Assembly (NCBI RefSeq): GCF_003985145.1
Contig: NZ_ML133526.1
Coordinates: forward strand, 62,001 to 126,000
Direction: 5' to 3'
Source: Rhizobium anhuiense
GTDB lineage: Bacteria > Pseudomonadota > Alphaproteobacteria > Rhizobiales > Rhizobiaceae
DNA length: 64,000 nt
Both the position numbers and the translations under genes were made by a program. The notes under the pieces are model-generated. The model was not told the DNA's origin and did no database searches. It saw only the letters and a list, made by a program, of their open reading frames with translations. Each line of letters starts with the position of its first letter. Within the stretch, counting starts at the first letter, position 1. Below, piece by piece: positions 1 to 9,521 of this stretch.

Positions 1-1826
1 TTGGGCTGGTAGTGCAATTCCAACTCTCCGCGCTCGATCGCGCGGCGCAATTCCGATTCCAGCCGCATGCGCTCTTCGGCGCTCGCCGTCAGGTCCTTCG
101 AGTAGAAGCGAAAACTGTTTCGCCCCGAGCGTTTGGCGAGATACATCGCCGAGTCGGCGTATTTCACGAGGTCGTTGGCGTCAGCGCTGTCATCGGGATA
201 GAGCGCGATGCCGACGCTGCAAGAAATAAACAGCTCCTGGCCGTCCAGCAGGAAACGTTCCTTGAACTTTTCAAGGATCGTGTTGGCCATCCGGCCGAGA
301 TCGTCACCTTGCCGGATATCCGGCAACAGGATCGCGAATTCATCGCCGCCGAGGCGCGCAACGGTGTCATAGTCGCGAACGCTTTCGTTCAGCCGCGCGG
401 CGGCCTGGCAGAGCAACTGATCACCGACGGGATGTCCCATCGTATCATTGACCGCCTTGAAATGATCGATGTCGATCAGCATCACGCCGGCGCGTTGGCC
501 ACGCGATACGGCAGCGGTGATCATCTGCCGCAGTCGATCGCTGAACAGCGATCGGTTCGGCAGCGAGGTCAGAGGATCGTAGAAGGCCATCTGGTGGATT
601 TTTTGGCGCGAGACATTCAACTCAGTCACATCCCGCGACACACCGAGAACCCCGACGACGTCTCCTCCCGCGCCCAGCACCGGAACCTTGCGTGTCTCAA
701 GAAGAACGGATTGACCGTTTTCCTGGGAGATGACCCATTCCTCGGAGGCCAGAGTACCTCCGGCCTGGATCGCGGCTTTGTCCGACTCCAGAAAGACCTG
801 AGCCCTTTCAGCACCAAACAGTTCGAGATCCGATTTGCCGACAACCTCGGACTCCGCCTTACCTGTCAGTCGTTCGAACGCGTGGTTGCATAACAGATAG
901 ACGCCGCCCATATCCTTCACCCAGACCATATCAGGAATGGTCTGAAGCACGCTGAGCAGCTGCGTCCGCATGGAATTGACGGCTTCCTCCGCCTGTTTTC
1001 GCTCGGTAATGTCACGCGAAAGTGCGAGGAGCGTGGTGATCGTCGGATCGGCGCTCGGCCGTTTGGCGACGGAGAGTTCGAACCATCGGGTCTCGCCGTT
1101 TGGCAAGGAGATCCGAATGCATCGGCCATAGGCAACACCCTCTTTGCCGGCAGCCGCGAGAGCCTCCATCGCGATGGCCGCCTGGTCAGGCGCGAGAACC
1201 TCGTTGACCGTCTTGCCGAGCAGCATCTCCTTCTGCTGAGCCAGAAGTTCTGGGTTTCTTGTCCAGACCTGAAGGTAGCGGCCGTCCTCGTCCACCTCGA
1301 AGAGGACATCGGGAATGGCGGTGATGATCCCCTCTGCGAATTCAAGCGCTTTCTTGAGCTCCCGCTCGGCCTGCTTGTGCTCTGTAATGTCCACGATGGC
1401 GCCGATCACCCCGGCCGGATCGCCGTTGTGCCCGGTGAACACCGCCTTGTTGACGACGACATCCCGCACCGTCTGGCTCGCGGCAGTCATCTTCTTCTCG
1501 AAGCCTCGGCCTCCGCGCCCTTCGAGAAATCTCTCATCCCACGTGAACTGGAGTTCAGCCGGGTGCTCCGGATTGAGATCGAACTCGGTTTTCCCGATGA
1601 TCTCCTCGCGCCTGTGGCCAAGCAAGTCTTCGAAAGCCTTGTTGCAGCCGGCGTAGCGCCCCTCGGAGTTCTTATAGAAAACCGGCAGGGGAAATGCGCC
1701 GAGCAACGCTTCGAGAAGGGCTTCCCGGTCGACGGCGGCGTCCTGATGCTGCGATCCGTCTCGCCTCTGCTCGTCCCCTTCCGTGAAAAGGGCCGGCTGC
1801 CGAAGCGATTGAGACAACGTCATCAT
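1..1826 (-). CDS. PAS-PAS-PAS-GGDEF-EAL cyclic-di-GMP enzyme, 3' end cut by window edge
   Basis: Open frame of 608 codons running off the left edge. The start ATG is preceded by AGGAAG at good spacing. Three PAS domains can be read at about residues 37-155, 160-280 and 285-405; the first two close with DITEHKQAE and DITERKQAE, the third with DVTELN. A GGDEF domain follows, with an intact RLGGDEF motif (GGDEF at residues 493-497) and [11 protein letters not shown] upstream. The frame leaves the window in LELHYQP, the usual opening of an EAL domain. No membrane segment is seen, so it is probably a cytoplasmic sensor that makes and/or degrades cyclic-di-GMP. Whether the EAL domain is active cannot be judged here. 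Domain calls are firm; the sensed signal is unknown. Confidence 0.93.
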   Translation of the reverse strand, partial: MMTLSQSLRQPALFTEGDEQRRDGSQHQDAAVDREALLEALLGAFPLPVFYKNSEGRYAGCNKAFEDLLGHRREEIIGKTEFDLNPEHPAELQFTWDERFLEGRGGRGFEKKMTAASQTVRDVVVNKAVFTGHNGDPAGVIGAIVDITEHKQAERELKKALEFAEGIITAIPDVLFEVDEDGRYLQVWTRNPELLAQQKEMLLGKTVNEVLAPDQAAIAMEALAAAGKEGVAYGRCIRISLPNGETRWFELSVAKRPSADPTITTLLALSRDITERKQAEEAVNSMRTQLLSVLQTIPDMVWVKDMGGVYLLCNHAFERLTGKAESEVVGKSDLELFGAERAQVFLESDKAAIQAGGTLASEEWVISQENGQSVLLETRKVPVLGAGGDVVGVLGVSRDVTELNVSRQKIHQMAFYDPLTSLPNRSLFSDRLRQMITAAVSRGQRAGVMLIDIDHFKAVNDTMGHPVGDQLLCQAAARLNESVRDYDTVARLGGDEFAILLPDIRQGDDLGRMANTILEKFKERFLLDGQELFISCSVGIALYPDDSADANDLVKYADSAMYLAKRSGRNSFRFYSKDLTASAEERMRLESELRRAIERGELELHYQP

Positions 1827-2783
1827 GGATCTTCCTCACCATGGGCAACCGAATGCATCATCCATCCAGTCGAGAATTCTTCCAAGAAGGCCGCCCAAGT
1901 CATTTGAGGCGAAAACGAAGGCCCGAAGTTTCCGATCGCAAAGGCATCGGCCGCTGCGACCGAGCATGTCGGCTTGGCCTGAATATTGCGGTCAGAAAAT
2001 TAAGAGATCGCTGCCCTCTCTTGCGCCGCGGCAACTTTCAACGCGCGAAACGGATCGGGCCGCGCAATATGGACATCCTCGCCTCTCGCGCAGATCCCAA
2101 CCTGCGCGTCCTTTGGCTTTCATCGCCCAGCCGACGCTGCCGATGTCCAAACCAGGCACACTGACAAGCCAAAGCCAATCGATCGGAAAAGCAAGGGTGG
2201 GCGCCTTATCCGAAATCCGAATCCCATGGCCAAATCACGACGATTTTGTACCGAATTCTTCGCAAGGAACTGGTTTTATTGCCTTTTCACAAAAGTGTTT
2301 ACGCTTCTTCAACCAGGTGGTCCACAATTTCGAGTCATTCGAATGAGGTGCTGCTTGTACTTCTCCGCCATGATGACGGGTTCAGGGACGAGCCAAAAAT
2401 CCGCGCTGTCGTCAATCGATCGCGTCTATCAGAGGTGGGAATGTTCAATAATCGGCATGCATATGACGGCCTCTATTCCAAGTGCAGCGCAGATGGCGCG
2501 ATCGCGCCGGCTCTGAAACTCCGGAGCATTCCGGGTAGCAGTTGTTGATGAGCAAAGCCGCACCGGCGTTGGTTCGCTGAAAGCCTCCCCTTGGCAGTGT
2601 TGACAGCAAATCCGATCGCGACAGCGGTCCGGGGAGCGCACGACGTGACCCTTCTATTTCCGGCGCCAGTGCTCGAGGCGCGGACAGGGCCATGATGGCC
2701 GATCTCTAAATAAATGATCGTGATGCAACCGTCCGCATGCCGGCGGCTGCTCAGCCGGCTTGTATCTTTCTGATGGAGCGCGA
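1827..2783. other. Long intergenic region between two c-di-GMP genes
   Basis: About 950 bases between divergently oriented GGDEF genes. I find no recognisable protein, RNA gene or repeat array. Short open frames exist on both strands but their translations are arginine- and serine-rich, look like no family and lack convincing ribosome sites. Small perfect palindromes occur (GCGCGATCGCGC near 2498; GGCCATGATGGCC near 2687). It should carry the promoters of both flanking genes, but I could not place them with confidence. Confidence 0.5.
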
Positions 2784-4895
2784 ATGGTGGTGGGATCGGA
2801 TTTGAAAAACACGGTGATGCCGCCCGGCGAGTCCCATTCCTCCGTGGCGAAATATATCCGCTCCATCGGGCGACACTACATCGTCGCCGTCGTCGTGATG
2901 ACGGTGCTGATCGGGGCAACCTTCCTGACGGTCAAGGTGGCGCTTGATCGCCATTCCCTGCAGCAGAACATCAGCTATCTGATCGGGCGCCAGTTCATTC
3001 GCTTCCAGCAGCTTGCCAATCAGACGCGAGCGATCATGCGCGCTTCGGCCGATCCGAATATGCCGGAATATATCGTCAGGCCAATGGTCGAAGACGTTCA
3101 AAAAGCGATTAACGACATCCGCGCCATGAGCGCAGAGTTGAACGCGTTGAATATCGAGGTCGAAGCAAATCTTCTCGAAAAGCTGAACGGGCGGGATGCC
3201 GCATCTGAAAAATTACGGCTGGAACTCGACGGGCGGCTGGAGGATTTTCTTGAAAGAGCTGAACGCGTCGTGTCCGCGAAATTGCTGGATCGGCGGGAGC
3301 GTTACAGCTTCTGGGGACCAATCGACTTCGCCGTTTCCTCCGACAGCATGCTCATGCGTCAGTTCAGCGCCCTGATCGAGAGCGCGCATGACCGAAGCGA
3401 TGTGAGCATCGATCATACCCGCCTGATCAGCGCCGTGCTCCTCAGCCTCACCGCAGCCACGCTGATACTGGCGACCCTCATCCTTTTCATACCGCTGCTG
3501 ATAAAACTGCGCACCGAGCACCGCCGGACTCTCGATTTCGAGATCAAACTGACGCATCTGGCGCATACCGACACGCTGACAGGCCTTGGCAACCGATCTT
3601 CGTTCAATGAGGCCCTAAACGGGCTGTTCGGTTCGCTCGATCGGACAGGCTCAGGTTTTTCCATGCTGCTGGTCGATCTCGACCACTTCAAGGCCACCAA
3701 CGACAGCTTTGGCCATCCTGCCGGCGATGCGGTTTTGAGCCATGTCGCGAGTGCGCTGCAGAAGACCTTCCGCACCGGCGACGTCGTCGCAAGGCTTGGT
3801 GGCGACGAGTTTGCCGCTCTCCTTCCTGGAATTTCAGATGCGGCAACGCTGGAAGGAATTGCCGGGCGCGCGGTGGCAGCCATTGCAGCGGAATGTCATT
3901 TCGAGGGCCGGTTGCTACCGGTTTCGGCGAGCATCGGCGGCGCGGTCGTGCCCGGCCACGCGTCAGATGAGGCGACGCTCATGCGCATCGCCGATCTGGC
4001 ACTCTATGCCGCCAAGGCCAAGCGCAACACAGCCGTCATCTTCGATGAAGCATCCTTTGCCCAACGTCTGGAACAGAACCGGCTTGCTGCGGCCCTCGCC
4101 GTCGCGGCCGATCGCGACGAGTTTGTCGTCTACTACCAGCAGAAGGTCAATCTGCAGACCGGCAAGCATCTCGGTTTCGAGGCACTGGTGCGCTGGCGCC
4201 ATCCTCAGCTCGGCATCCTTCCGCCCGGCCGCTTCCTGCCGCTCATGGAAGGCCATATCATACAAGGCATGACGCGCTGTATCGTCAATATCGTCGCGCG
4301 TGATCTGAGGACCTGGAAAGCAGCAGGGCTCAGGGTGGGGTCGATTGCCATCAATCTGCCGGAGGCCCTGTTGGTCGGCGACGACGGTTACGCCCTCATC
4401 GCTGCGGCGGTCGAAGCAAACCATCTCGACTGGCTCGATTTTTCCATCGAGGTCACGGAAGACGTCTTCCTCAATCGCGGCGCCAATCAGATTATCGAAA
4501 CCATTTCCCGTTTTCGCAAACATGGCGTGTCGGTCTCGCTCGATGATTTCGGCACCGGTTTTGCGTCGCTTGTGCATCTGCGCGACTTCCCCTTCGATGA
4601 GCTGAAGATCGACCGCAGCTTCGTTGCCGAGATCGGCAAGGATATCCGCTCGGAACAGATCATCAGGGCAATCATCGATCTGGCCCGCAACCTCGGCAAA
4701 CGGTGCGTCGCGGAAGGCATCGAGGACGAGAGCCAGCGTGATTTCCTTTTGAACGCCGGCTGCGAGATCGGCCAAGGTTATTTCTATGCCAAGCCGGAAC
4801 CGGCGGCCGTAGCGGTCGACCGATTGGCTCGCCGGGCGGTTCTGCGCGGGATATCAGGCCGGTCGCGCAAATTGCGGGTTGAAACTGTCTCCTGA
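2784..4895 (+). CDS. Membrane-anchored GGDEF-EAL diguanylate cyclase/phosphodiesterase
   Basis: 703 residues. Two membrane helices at about residues 30-52 and 214-240 enclose a periplasmic sensor region of about 160 residues that I do not recognise. A GGDEF domain follows (IGGDEF-type signature LGGDEF, GGDEF at 339-343), then an EAL domain with FEALVRW (EAL at 466-468), DDFGTG and a C-terminal QGYFYAKP. Both catalytic signatures are intact, so it may be bifunctional, with the net activity set by the periplasmic input. I chose the ATG with GGAG five bases upstream; an in-frame TTG lies 24 bases earlier. A weak hairpin and then a sugar-binding-protein gene follow 57 bases downstream on the same strand. 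Confidence 0.93.
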   Translation: MVVGSDLKNTVMPPGESHSSVAKYIRSIGRHYIVAVVVMTVLIGATFLTVKVALDRHSLQQNISYLIGRQFIRFQQLANQTRAIMRASADPNMPEYIVRPMVEDVQKAINDIRAMSAELNALNIEVEANLLEKLNGRDAASEKLRLELDGRLEDFLERAERVVSAKLLDRRERYSFWGPIDFAVSSDSMLMRQFSALIESAHDRSDVSIDHTRLISAVLLSLTAATLILATLILFIPLLIKLRTEHRRTLDFEIKLTHLAHTDTLTGLGNRSSFNEALNGLFGSLDRTGSGFSMLLVDLDHFKATNDSFGHPAGDAVLSHVASALQKTFRTGDVVARLGGDEFAALLPGISDAATLEGIAGRAVAAIAAECHFEGRLLPVSASIGGAVVPGHASDEATLMRIADLALYAAKAKRNTAVIFDEASFAQRLEQNRLAAALAVAADRDEFVVYYQQKVNLQTGKHLGFEALVRWRHPQLGILPPGRFLPLMEGHIIQGMTRCIVNIVARDLRTWKAAGLRVGSIAINLPEALLVGDDGYALIAAAVEANHLDWLDFSIEVTEDVFLNRGANQIIETISRFRKHGVSVSLDDFGTGFASLVHLRDFPFDELKIDRSFVAEIGKDIRSEQIIRAIIDLARNLGKRCVAEGIEDESQRDFLLNAGCEIGQGYFYAKPEPAAVAVDRLARRAVLRGISGRSRKLRVETVS

Positions 4896-4902
4896 GAGAG
4901 GC

Positions 4903-4924
4903 GCCGCACAAGGGACGGTGCGGC
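4903..4924 (+). terminator. Intercistronic hairpin after GGDEF-EAL gene
   Basis: A perfect 7-bp stem, GCCGCAC pairing with GTGCGGC, around an 8-base loop, starts eight bases after the GGDEF-EAL stop. It has no clear T-run, so it is more likely an attenuator or mRNA-end structure than a strong terminator. The downstream binding-protein gene may still be partly cotranscribed. Confidence 0.4.
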
Positions 4925-4952
4925 AGAGTTTATCAAAGAAAGAGGGGAACGA

Positions 4953-6203
4953 ATGAAACGGGGAATCATATGCACATGGCTCGCCGCGGCTCTGGCGGCC
5001 GCAGGTCCTGCGACACAGGTTTTGGCGGGGCAGGACATGGCCGTCGACGTCGTGCATTTCTGGGTGTCGAAAAGCGAGTCTGCCGCACTCGATGTTTTCC
5101 GCCGGGCCTGGGCAGCCGCCGGCAACCAGTGGGTGGACATGCCGGCAGAGAACAAGGTCGCCGTCCAGCGCGTGGTGAGTGATCGTATTGCCAATGGATA
5201 CGCGCCGGCGGTGATGCAATGGAATGCAAACGAGGGATCGCGCGAACTGCCGGAAATGGGCATCGTGCAAGATATAGATGATGTCGCGCAGGCGGATCAT
5301 TGGCAGGACGTCATCCCGGCAACGGTTCTCAACCGGATCTCCTACAAGGGGAAAGTCTACTTTGCGCCGACCAATATCCATGCCGAAAACTGGCTGTGGA
5401 CAAGCGCAGCGGCCTTGGCCGAAGCGGGTGTGAAGACGCCACAGACCTGGGACGAACTTTTCGACGCGGCCGAAAAAATCAAGGCGACGGGGCGTCTGCC
5501 GATTGCGCTTGGCGGGGCGCGATGGGAAGTGTCGCTCATTTTCAACGACATCATCTATCACAAGTTCGGCCCGGAAGGTTATGCCCGTCTCATGAGCGGC
5601 GATGCCGACTTGGTGCAGGACCCGCGGATGATCGAAGCCCTGGATATGCTGTCGCGCCTGGCCAATTATGTGGAACCGATCGAACAGCGAAAGGACAAGA
5701 CATGGGCTGATGCCACGGTGGCCGTGGGCCAGGGCAAGGCCGGCATGCAGTTCATGGGCGACTGGGCCAAGGGCGAGCTTGCGGCGCGCGGCTACAGCGT
5801 CGACAAGGATTTCAATTGCAGCCTCGTTCCGGGCACATCCATCGCATACTTCATGGTGATCGATGCCTTTGCCTTTCCGCTGACCAATCGGGAAGGCACG
5901 GCAGAGGCGCAGCAGGCCTTCGCGCGCATGGTGCTCGATCGCGACAATCAGGTTGCCTTCAGCCGGATCAAGGGGTCGTTGCCCGTCCGCACCGATGTCG
6001 ATCCGTCCGGGCTTGATCGTTGCGGCAAGCTTGGATTGGAGATGATCAAGGCGAGGAAGGGCGAAGTCAGCGCCCAATCCCAGGCCATGCCGACCCAGAT
6101 GTCTGAGGGCTGGATTGCCGTGGTTGGCGACTTCTTCAACAATCGAAACATGACTGCACAATACGTTCAAAAACGCCTGCATGATCTCCTGATGCAGCGC
6201 TGA
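4953..6203 (+). CDS. Extracellular sugar-binding protein (family 1 SBP), orphan
   Basis: 416 residues with a clear Sec signal peptide (MKRGIICTWLAAALAAAG, cleavage near AxA at VLAG-Q). The mature protein follows the pattern of carbohydrate ABC-transporter binding proteins (COG1653 type): a hinge-forming lobe with APTNIHAENWLW, WDELFDAAEKIKATG, and a late MQFMGDWAKGEL segment typical of glucose/mannose-type binders. Ribosome site AGAGGGGAACG precedes the ATG. No permease or ATPase gene lies nearby; the gene upstream is a membrane GGDEF-EAL enzyme. It either feeds a transporter encoded elsewhere or serves as a periplasmic ligand receptor for the neighbouring enzyme; the second is inference only. 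Confidence 0.85.
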   Translation: MKRGIICTWLAAALAAAGPATQVLAGQDMAVDVVHFWVSKSESAALDVFRRAWAAAGNQWVDMPAENKVAVQRVVSDRIANGYAPAVMQWNANEGSRELPEMGIVQDIDDVAQADHWQDVIPATVLNRISYKGKVYFAPTNIHAENWLWTSAAALAEAGVKTPQTWDELFDAAEKIKATGRLPIALGGARWEVSLIFNDIIYHKFGPEGYARLMSGDADLVQDPRMIEALDMLSRLANYVEPIEQRKDKTWADATVAVGQGKAGMQFMGDWAKGELAARGYSVDKDFNCSLVPGTSIAYFMVIDAFAFPLTNREGTAEAQQAFARMVLDRDNQVAFSRIKGSLPVRTDVDPSGLDRCGKLGLEMIKARKGEVSAQSQAMPTQMSEGWIAVVGDFFNNRNMTAQYVQKRLHDLLMQR

Positions 6204-6248
6204 AGGCGGGATTAAGTCAGATTCCCTGTGGCGGGAGGGCTCCTGCCG

Positions 6249-6295
6249 GCAGGCGATTGCGGGACGGCGCAACTGGCCCCTCCACAATCGCCTGC
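6249..6295. terminator. Bidirectional terminator-like hairpin between convergent genes
   Basis: GCAGGCGATTG (6249-6259) pairs perfectly with CAATCGCCTGC (6285-6295) across 25 bases that also contain complementary G/C runs. It lies between the stop of the binding-protein gene on the plus strand and the stop of the oxidoreductase on the minus strand, where a shared terminator is expected. Confidence 0.5.
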
Positions 6296-6304
6296 TCCGC
6301 TCGT

Positions 6305-7207
6305 TCAATGTTTCAAGACGACCTTGCCCTGGATACCGGCAGCGACGGCGCTGTGGGCCGCACCGATCTCACTCAGCGGGAAAGTCTTGGCGATCGGAAC
6401 GATCAAAACGCCACGCGAGGCAGCGTCGGCCACGGCTTCGAGCGTGGCCGCATCGGCGCGGTGATAGAGTTCGTGGATGATCACCCGATTGCCGATATTG
6501 GCACCCTCCGGTACGGGAACGATGCTGGCGACTTGGCCGCCGTCCCTGACATGCCCGATGAGATTGGCCGCGACAGGGGCAGCAGCACTGATCGCGTAAT
6601 CGAAGGTCGTGGCAGCCGGAGGCTCGGCAATGTCGAGTGCTTCTCCCGCAAGCCGGGCCGCCTCGTCGAGCCGATCCGCCCGGACGCCGGCCACCGGATT
6701 GGCGCCGATCTCCTGAAGATATTGGATGGCGGCACGGCCGACAGCCCCGAGACCGCCTGACACCAGCACGCGGTCACCCGCCTTGACGCCAAGAGCGTCG
6801 ACCGATTGCCGGCCGGTAAGACCCGCCTTGGGCAGAGCAGCGCCCTGCTCGAAGCTGAGATTGGCGGGGAGTTTGGCAATCGCCGAGACCGGAACGACGC
6901 CGTACTCCGCATGCGCGCCTTTACCGTTCGGTGCGAAATCGGCGATAACGCGATCGCCGATCGCAAATCCGGTCACACTGGAGCCGATCTCGACGATGCT
7001 TCCGGCAGCGTCACCGCCCAGCACCGCGGGAAGTTCCAGGGGAATGTATTGAGCCACATAGCCCTGGCGGATCATGAGATCGAAGTGGTTGACGGCGGAA
7101 GCCTCGATCTTGATCAGGACTTCACCGGCCTGAGGCGTGGGCCTGCCGACGTCATCGATTGTGAACTGGTCAATGTCGCCATAGGATTTGAGACGGGCAG
7201 CTTTCAT
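6305..7207 (-). CDS. NADP-dependent zinc-less alcohol dehydrogenase / quinone oxidoreductase
   Basis: 300 residues of the medium-chain dehydrogenase superfamily, quinone-oxidoreductase-like branch. The N-terminal GroES-like domain begins MKAARLKSYG and contains EASAVNHFDLMIRQG; the Rossmann domain carries VLVSGGLGAVGRAAIQYL for NAD(P) binding. The zinc ligands of classical alcohol dehydrogenases are absent. The start has AAGGTG eight bases upstream; an upstream in-frame extension of 16 residues lacks such a site and does not resemble the family. It is divergent from a TetR regulator with paired operators between them, so it is probably induced by an electrophile or quinone-like ligand sensed by that repressor. 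The substrate is unknown. Confidence 0.9.
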   Translation of the reverse strand: MKAARLKSYGDIDQFTIDDVGRPTPQAGEVLIKIEASAVNHFDLMIRQGYVAQYIPLELPAVLGGDAAGSIVEIGSSVTGFAIGDRVIADFAPNGKGAHAEYGVVPVSAIAKLPANLSFEQGAALPKAGLTGRQSVDALGVKAGDRVLVSGGLGAVGRAAIQYLQEIGANPVAGVRADRLDEAARLAGEALDIAEPPAATTFDYAISAAAPVAANLIGHVRDGGQVASIVPVPEGANIGNRVIIHELYHRADAATLEAVADAASRGVLIVPIAKTFPLSEIGAAHSAVAAGIQGKVVLKH

Positions 7208-7241
7208 GTGTCGGCACCTTTGTATAACCTGATGTAGAGAT

Positions 7242-7284
7242 ACGATAACGTTCACTATCGTTGATACGATATGATTGACTATCG
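7242..7284. promoter_or_regulatory. Tandem TetR-type operators CGATA-N8-TATCG
   Basis: Two dyads with identical arms and identical 8-base spacers lie between the divergent oxidoreductase and tetR genes: CGATA at 7243-7247 with TATCG at 7256-7260, and CGATA at 7267-7271 with TATCG at 7280-7284. Their centres are 24 bp apart. The second ends 15 bases before the tetR start codon. This is the usual arrangement for a TetR repressor controlling itself and the divergent gene. Confidence 0.75.
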
Positions 7285-7299
7285 CATGGAGTCAAGCGC

Positions 7300-7950
7300 A
7301 TGAAATCATGGTCATCAGACCATCCGAAAGCGAAGTTGATGGCGAGCAAGCGGGCCGACATCCTCGCGGCGGCCAAAGCATCATTCCTCGATACCGGTTA
7401 CGAGGGAACGAGCATGGAAAGCATCGCCAAGTCGGCAAACGTCTCGATCATGACGCTCTACCGGCATGCTGAGAGCAAGGATGACCTGTTTTCAGCCGTG
7501 ATCTCCAATGCCTGCGACCCGGACGACGAGGCCGAGCGGGCGCAGATGGAGGCGCTCCTTGAAAAACCTCTGAGAGACGTCCTGCTCTGGGCCGGGATGA
7601 CGGCGCAAAGCCGCCTGATGGATCCCGACACGATCGCCCTCATGCGCACCGTGATCGCCGGGACCAGCCGGTTTCCCGGTCTGGCGGAGATGGCTCATAC
7701 CAGCCTCGTCGGCAATCTCGAAGGCATGGTTGCCTTCATGCTCGGGCTCAAACAGGAGACTCTCGGCATCAGCGCCGAGCGCCGAAGCGAACTCGCCGTG
7801 CAATTCATCGACCGGCTGCTTGGCACCCATATGCTCGGCGTGCTGATGGGACTTCCCGGTCCTTCGACACAACAGCAGCAGGAAAGAGCAGAAATTGCTG
7901 CCGACGCGCTGATCGCCGCGCTTGGTCAGCCCCTGTCAGCCGAACGCTGA
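7300..7950 (+). CDS. TetR/AcrR family transcriptional repressor
   Basis: 216 residues. The N-terminal helix-turn-helix reads RADILAAAKASFLDTGYEG, then SMESIAKSANVSIMTLYRHA, the standard TetR signature with the Y-R-H recognition helix. The C-terminal ligand and dimerisation domain is of the AefR/TetR_C type and has no close identity I can name. The ATG has GGAG eight bases upstream. The two CGATA-N8-TATCG dyads in the divergent promoter are its probable operators, giving autorepression and control of the oxidoreductase. About 200 bases without a gene follow before tadG. Confidence 0.92.
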   Translation: MKSWSSDHPKAKLMASKRADILAAAKASFLDTGYEGTSMESIAKSANVSIMTLYRHAESKDDLFSAVISNACDPDDEAERAQMEALLEKPLRDVLLWAGMTAQSRLMDPDTIALMRTVIAGTSRFPGLAEMAHTSLVGNLEGMVAFMLGLKQETLGISAERRSELAVQFIDRLLGTHMLGVLMGLPGPSTQQQQERAEIAADALIAALGQPLSAER

Positions 7951-8159
7951 CACCCCACGGATGTGGGTCCTCTCGACGTGAAAGACGACGATATGCCATC
8001 CCGCGGATATCCATAATTCGCAAACATGTACAATCTGCGCAGCAAATAGCGCGTCGGCAGCCTGCTTCATGTCGAAAAGTGCAGGAATTAACAAAGACTT
8101 AAGCACCTTGGATACATCTCGCACATGAGTAATTTTCATGACTTATGTGATGGTGGTTT

Positions 8160-9521
8160 TTGCGCTCGGGTCTTTCCTGTTCATTTGCTCGGCTCTTCAA
8201 AGCCCTCCGCGGTCTCGGCAGAGATAGGAGCGGCAATGTCGCGATTGTCGTTGCCCTCACCCTGGTGCCGATGATCGTCGCGGTCGGCGCGAGCTTTGAC
8301 TATATTCGCGCTTACAATGTCAGGCAGCGGATGCAGAGCGACCTTGACGCGGCCCTGATCGCCGCCGTCAAGCAGATCGACACCTCGGACAAGGACGCCC
8401 TCGAGGAAAAGGTTTCCGACTGGTTCCACGCACAAGTGGAAAACAGCTATACGCTTGGCGACATCGACATCGATACGTCAAACCACAAGATCACCGCGAC
8501 GGCCAGCGGCACGGTTCCGACGACCTTGATGAAGATCGCCAATATCGACACAGTCGACGTCAGCGTGGCAAGCGCCGTCAAGGGACCAACCACGTCCTAT
8601 CTCAATGTCTATATCGTCATCGACACATCCCCATCGATGCTGCTGGCGGCAACGACGTCGGGGCAGTCGACCATGTATGCCGGCATCGGATGCCAATTCG
8701 CCTGCCACACGGGCGATTCACACAAAATCGGCAACAAGACATACAGCAACAACTATGAATACAGCACGGCCAAGAACATAAAGCTGCGCGCCGATGTCGC
8801 CGGCGACGCCGTCGAAGAAGTGCTCGACATGATCGACACGTCCGACAGCAGTCATGAACGGATCAAGGTCGGATTGTATAGCCTGGGCGACACCCTGACA
8901 GAAGTTCTAAGCCCGACGCTCAGCACGGACACGGCGCGCACCCGCCTCGCGGACGCAAGTTACGGCCTCACCAGCGCGACCTCGAAGGCAGCCACCTATT
9001 TCGACGTCTCCTTGGCGACGCTCAAGCAAAAGGTCGGCGCCGGAGGGGACGGAACCTCCTCGGGTTCACCGCTCAAGCTGGTTCTCCTGTTGACGGACGG
9101 CGTCCAGTCGAAGCGCGAATGGGTGACTGACAAGGTCACATGGAGCAACAAACAGGCGATCTCCGGGGCATATTGGAACAAAGTCGCGCCGCTCAATCCG
9201 GACTGGTGCGGCTATCTGAAAGATCAATCCGACACCATGGCCGTGCTTTACACGGAATATCTGCCGATCACCACGGACTGGGGTTACAACGCCACCGTCG
9301 GCGCGACAATGGCAAGCGCCAACTGGAAGAGCACCTGGGGCGGCACCATGGATAGCGGCGTGTCGACCAGCATCACGAGGCGCGACTACATCCCCTATGC
9401 GCTTTCGGACTGCGCATCGTCCACAAGCCTGTTTATATCAGCGTCATCATCGGCCGAGATCACGGCCGGCCTGTCGGCGCTCTTTACCCAGTATCTTGCA
9501 TCCGTTCGGCTGACCCAATGA
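8160..9521 (+). CDS. TadG-like pilus assembly protein with von Willebrand A domain
   Basis: 453 residues starting at TTG; a stop codon lies four codons upstream in frame, so this is the first possible start. After a basic head comes the TadE/TadG-type hydrophobic segment (RSGNVAIVVALTLVPMIVAV, residues about 23-42), then a mostly extracellular protein. A vWA domain begins with the metal-site motif VIDTSPS (DxSxS), followed by VLLLTDG. Four cysteines in the insert (GCQFACH and DWCGYL) could form disulfides. It overlaps the next gene by four bases (ATGA). The family anchors or organises Flp/Tad pili at the envelope; no tadA-C motor genes are present here. Confidence 0.88.
   Translation: MRSGLSCSFARLFKALRGLGRDRSGNVAIVVALTLVPMIVAVGASFDYIRAYNVRQRMQSDLDAALIAAVKQIDTSDKDALEEKVSDWFHAQVENSYTLGDIDIDTSNHKITATASGTVPTTLMKIANIDTVDVSVASAVKGPTTSYLNVYIVIDTSPSMLLAATTSGQSTMYAGIGCQFACHTGDSHKIGNKTYSNNYEYSTAKNIKLRADVAGDAVEEVLDMIDTSDSSHERIKVGLYSLGDTLTEVLSPTLSTDTARTRLADASYGLTSATSKAATYFDVSLATLKQKVGAGGDGTSSGSPLKLVLLLTDGVQSKREWVTDKVTWSNKQAISGAYWNKVAPLNPDWCGYLKDQSDTMAVLYTEYLPITTDWGYNATVGATMASANWKSTWGGTMDSGVSTSITRRDYIPYALSDCASSTSLFISASSSAEITAGLSALFTQYLASVRLTQ

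Noticed and set aside
12..893. 293-codon plus-strand frame at the left edge
   Set aside because: It is antisense to the GGDEF and third PAS domains, which are clearly coding on the minus strand.
1841..2516. Several plus-strand open frames of 90-170 codons before the GGDEF-EAL gene
   Set aside because: They overlap each other, have arginine/serine-rich translations without family resemblance, and lack good ribosome sites.
4854..6308. 484-codon minus-strand frame opposite the sugar-binding protein
   Set aside because: Antisense shadow caused by high GC; the plus-strand gene has a signal peptide and family motifs.
8138..8227. 29-codon hydrophobic frame (MTYVMVVFALG...) overlapping the tadG start
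   Set aside because: Short, without a good ribosome site, and overlapping the coding frame of tadG; not enough to call a gene.
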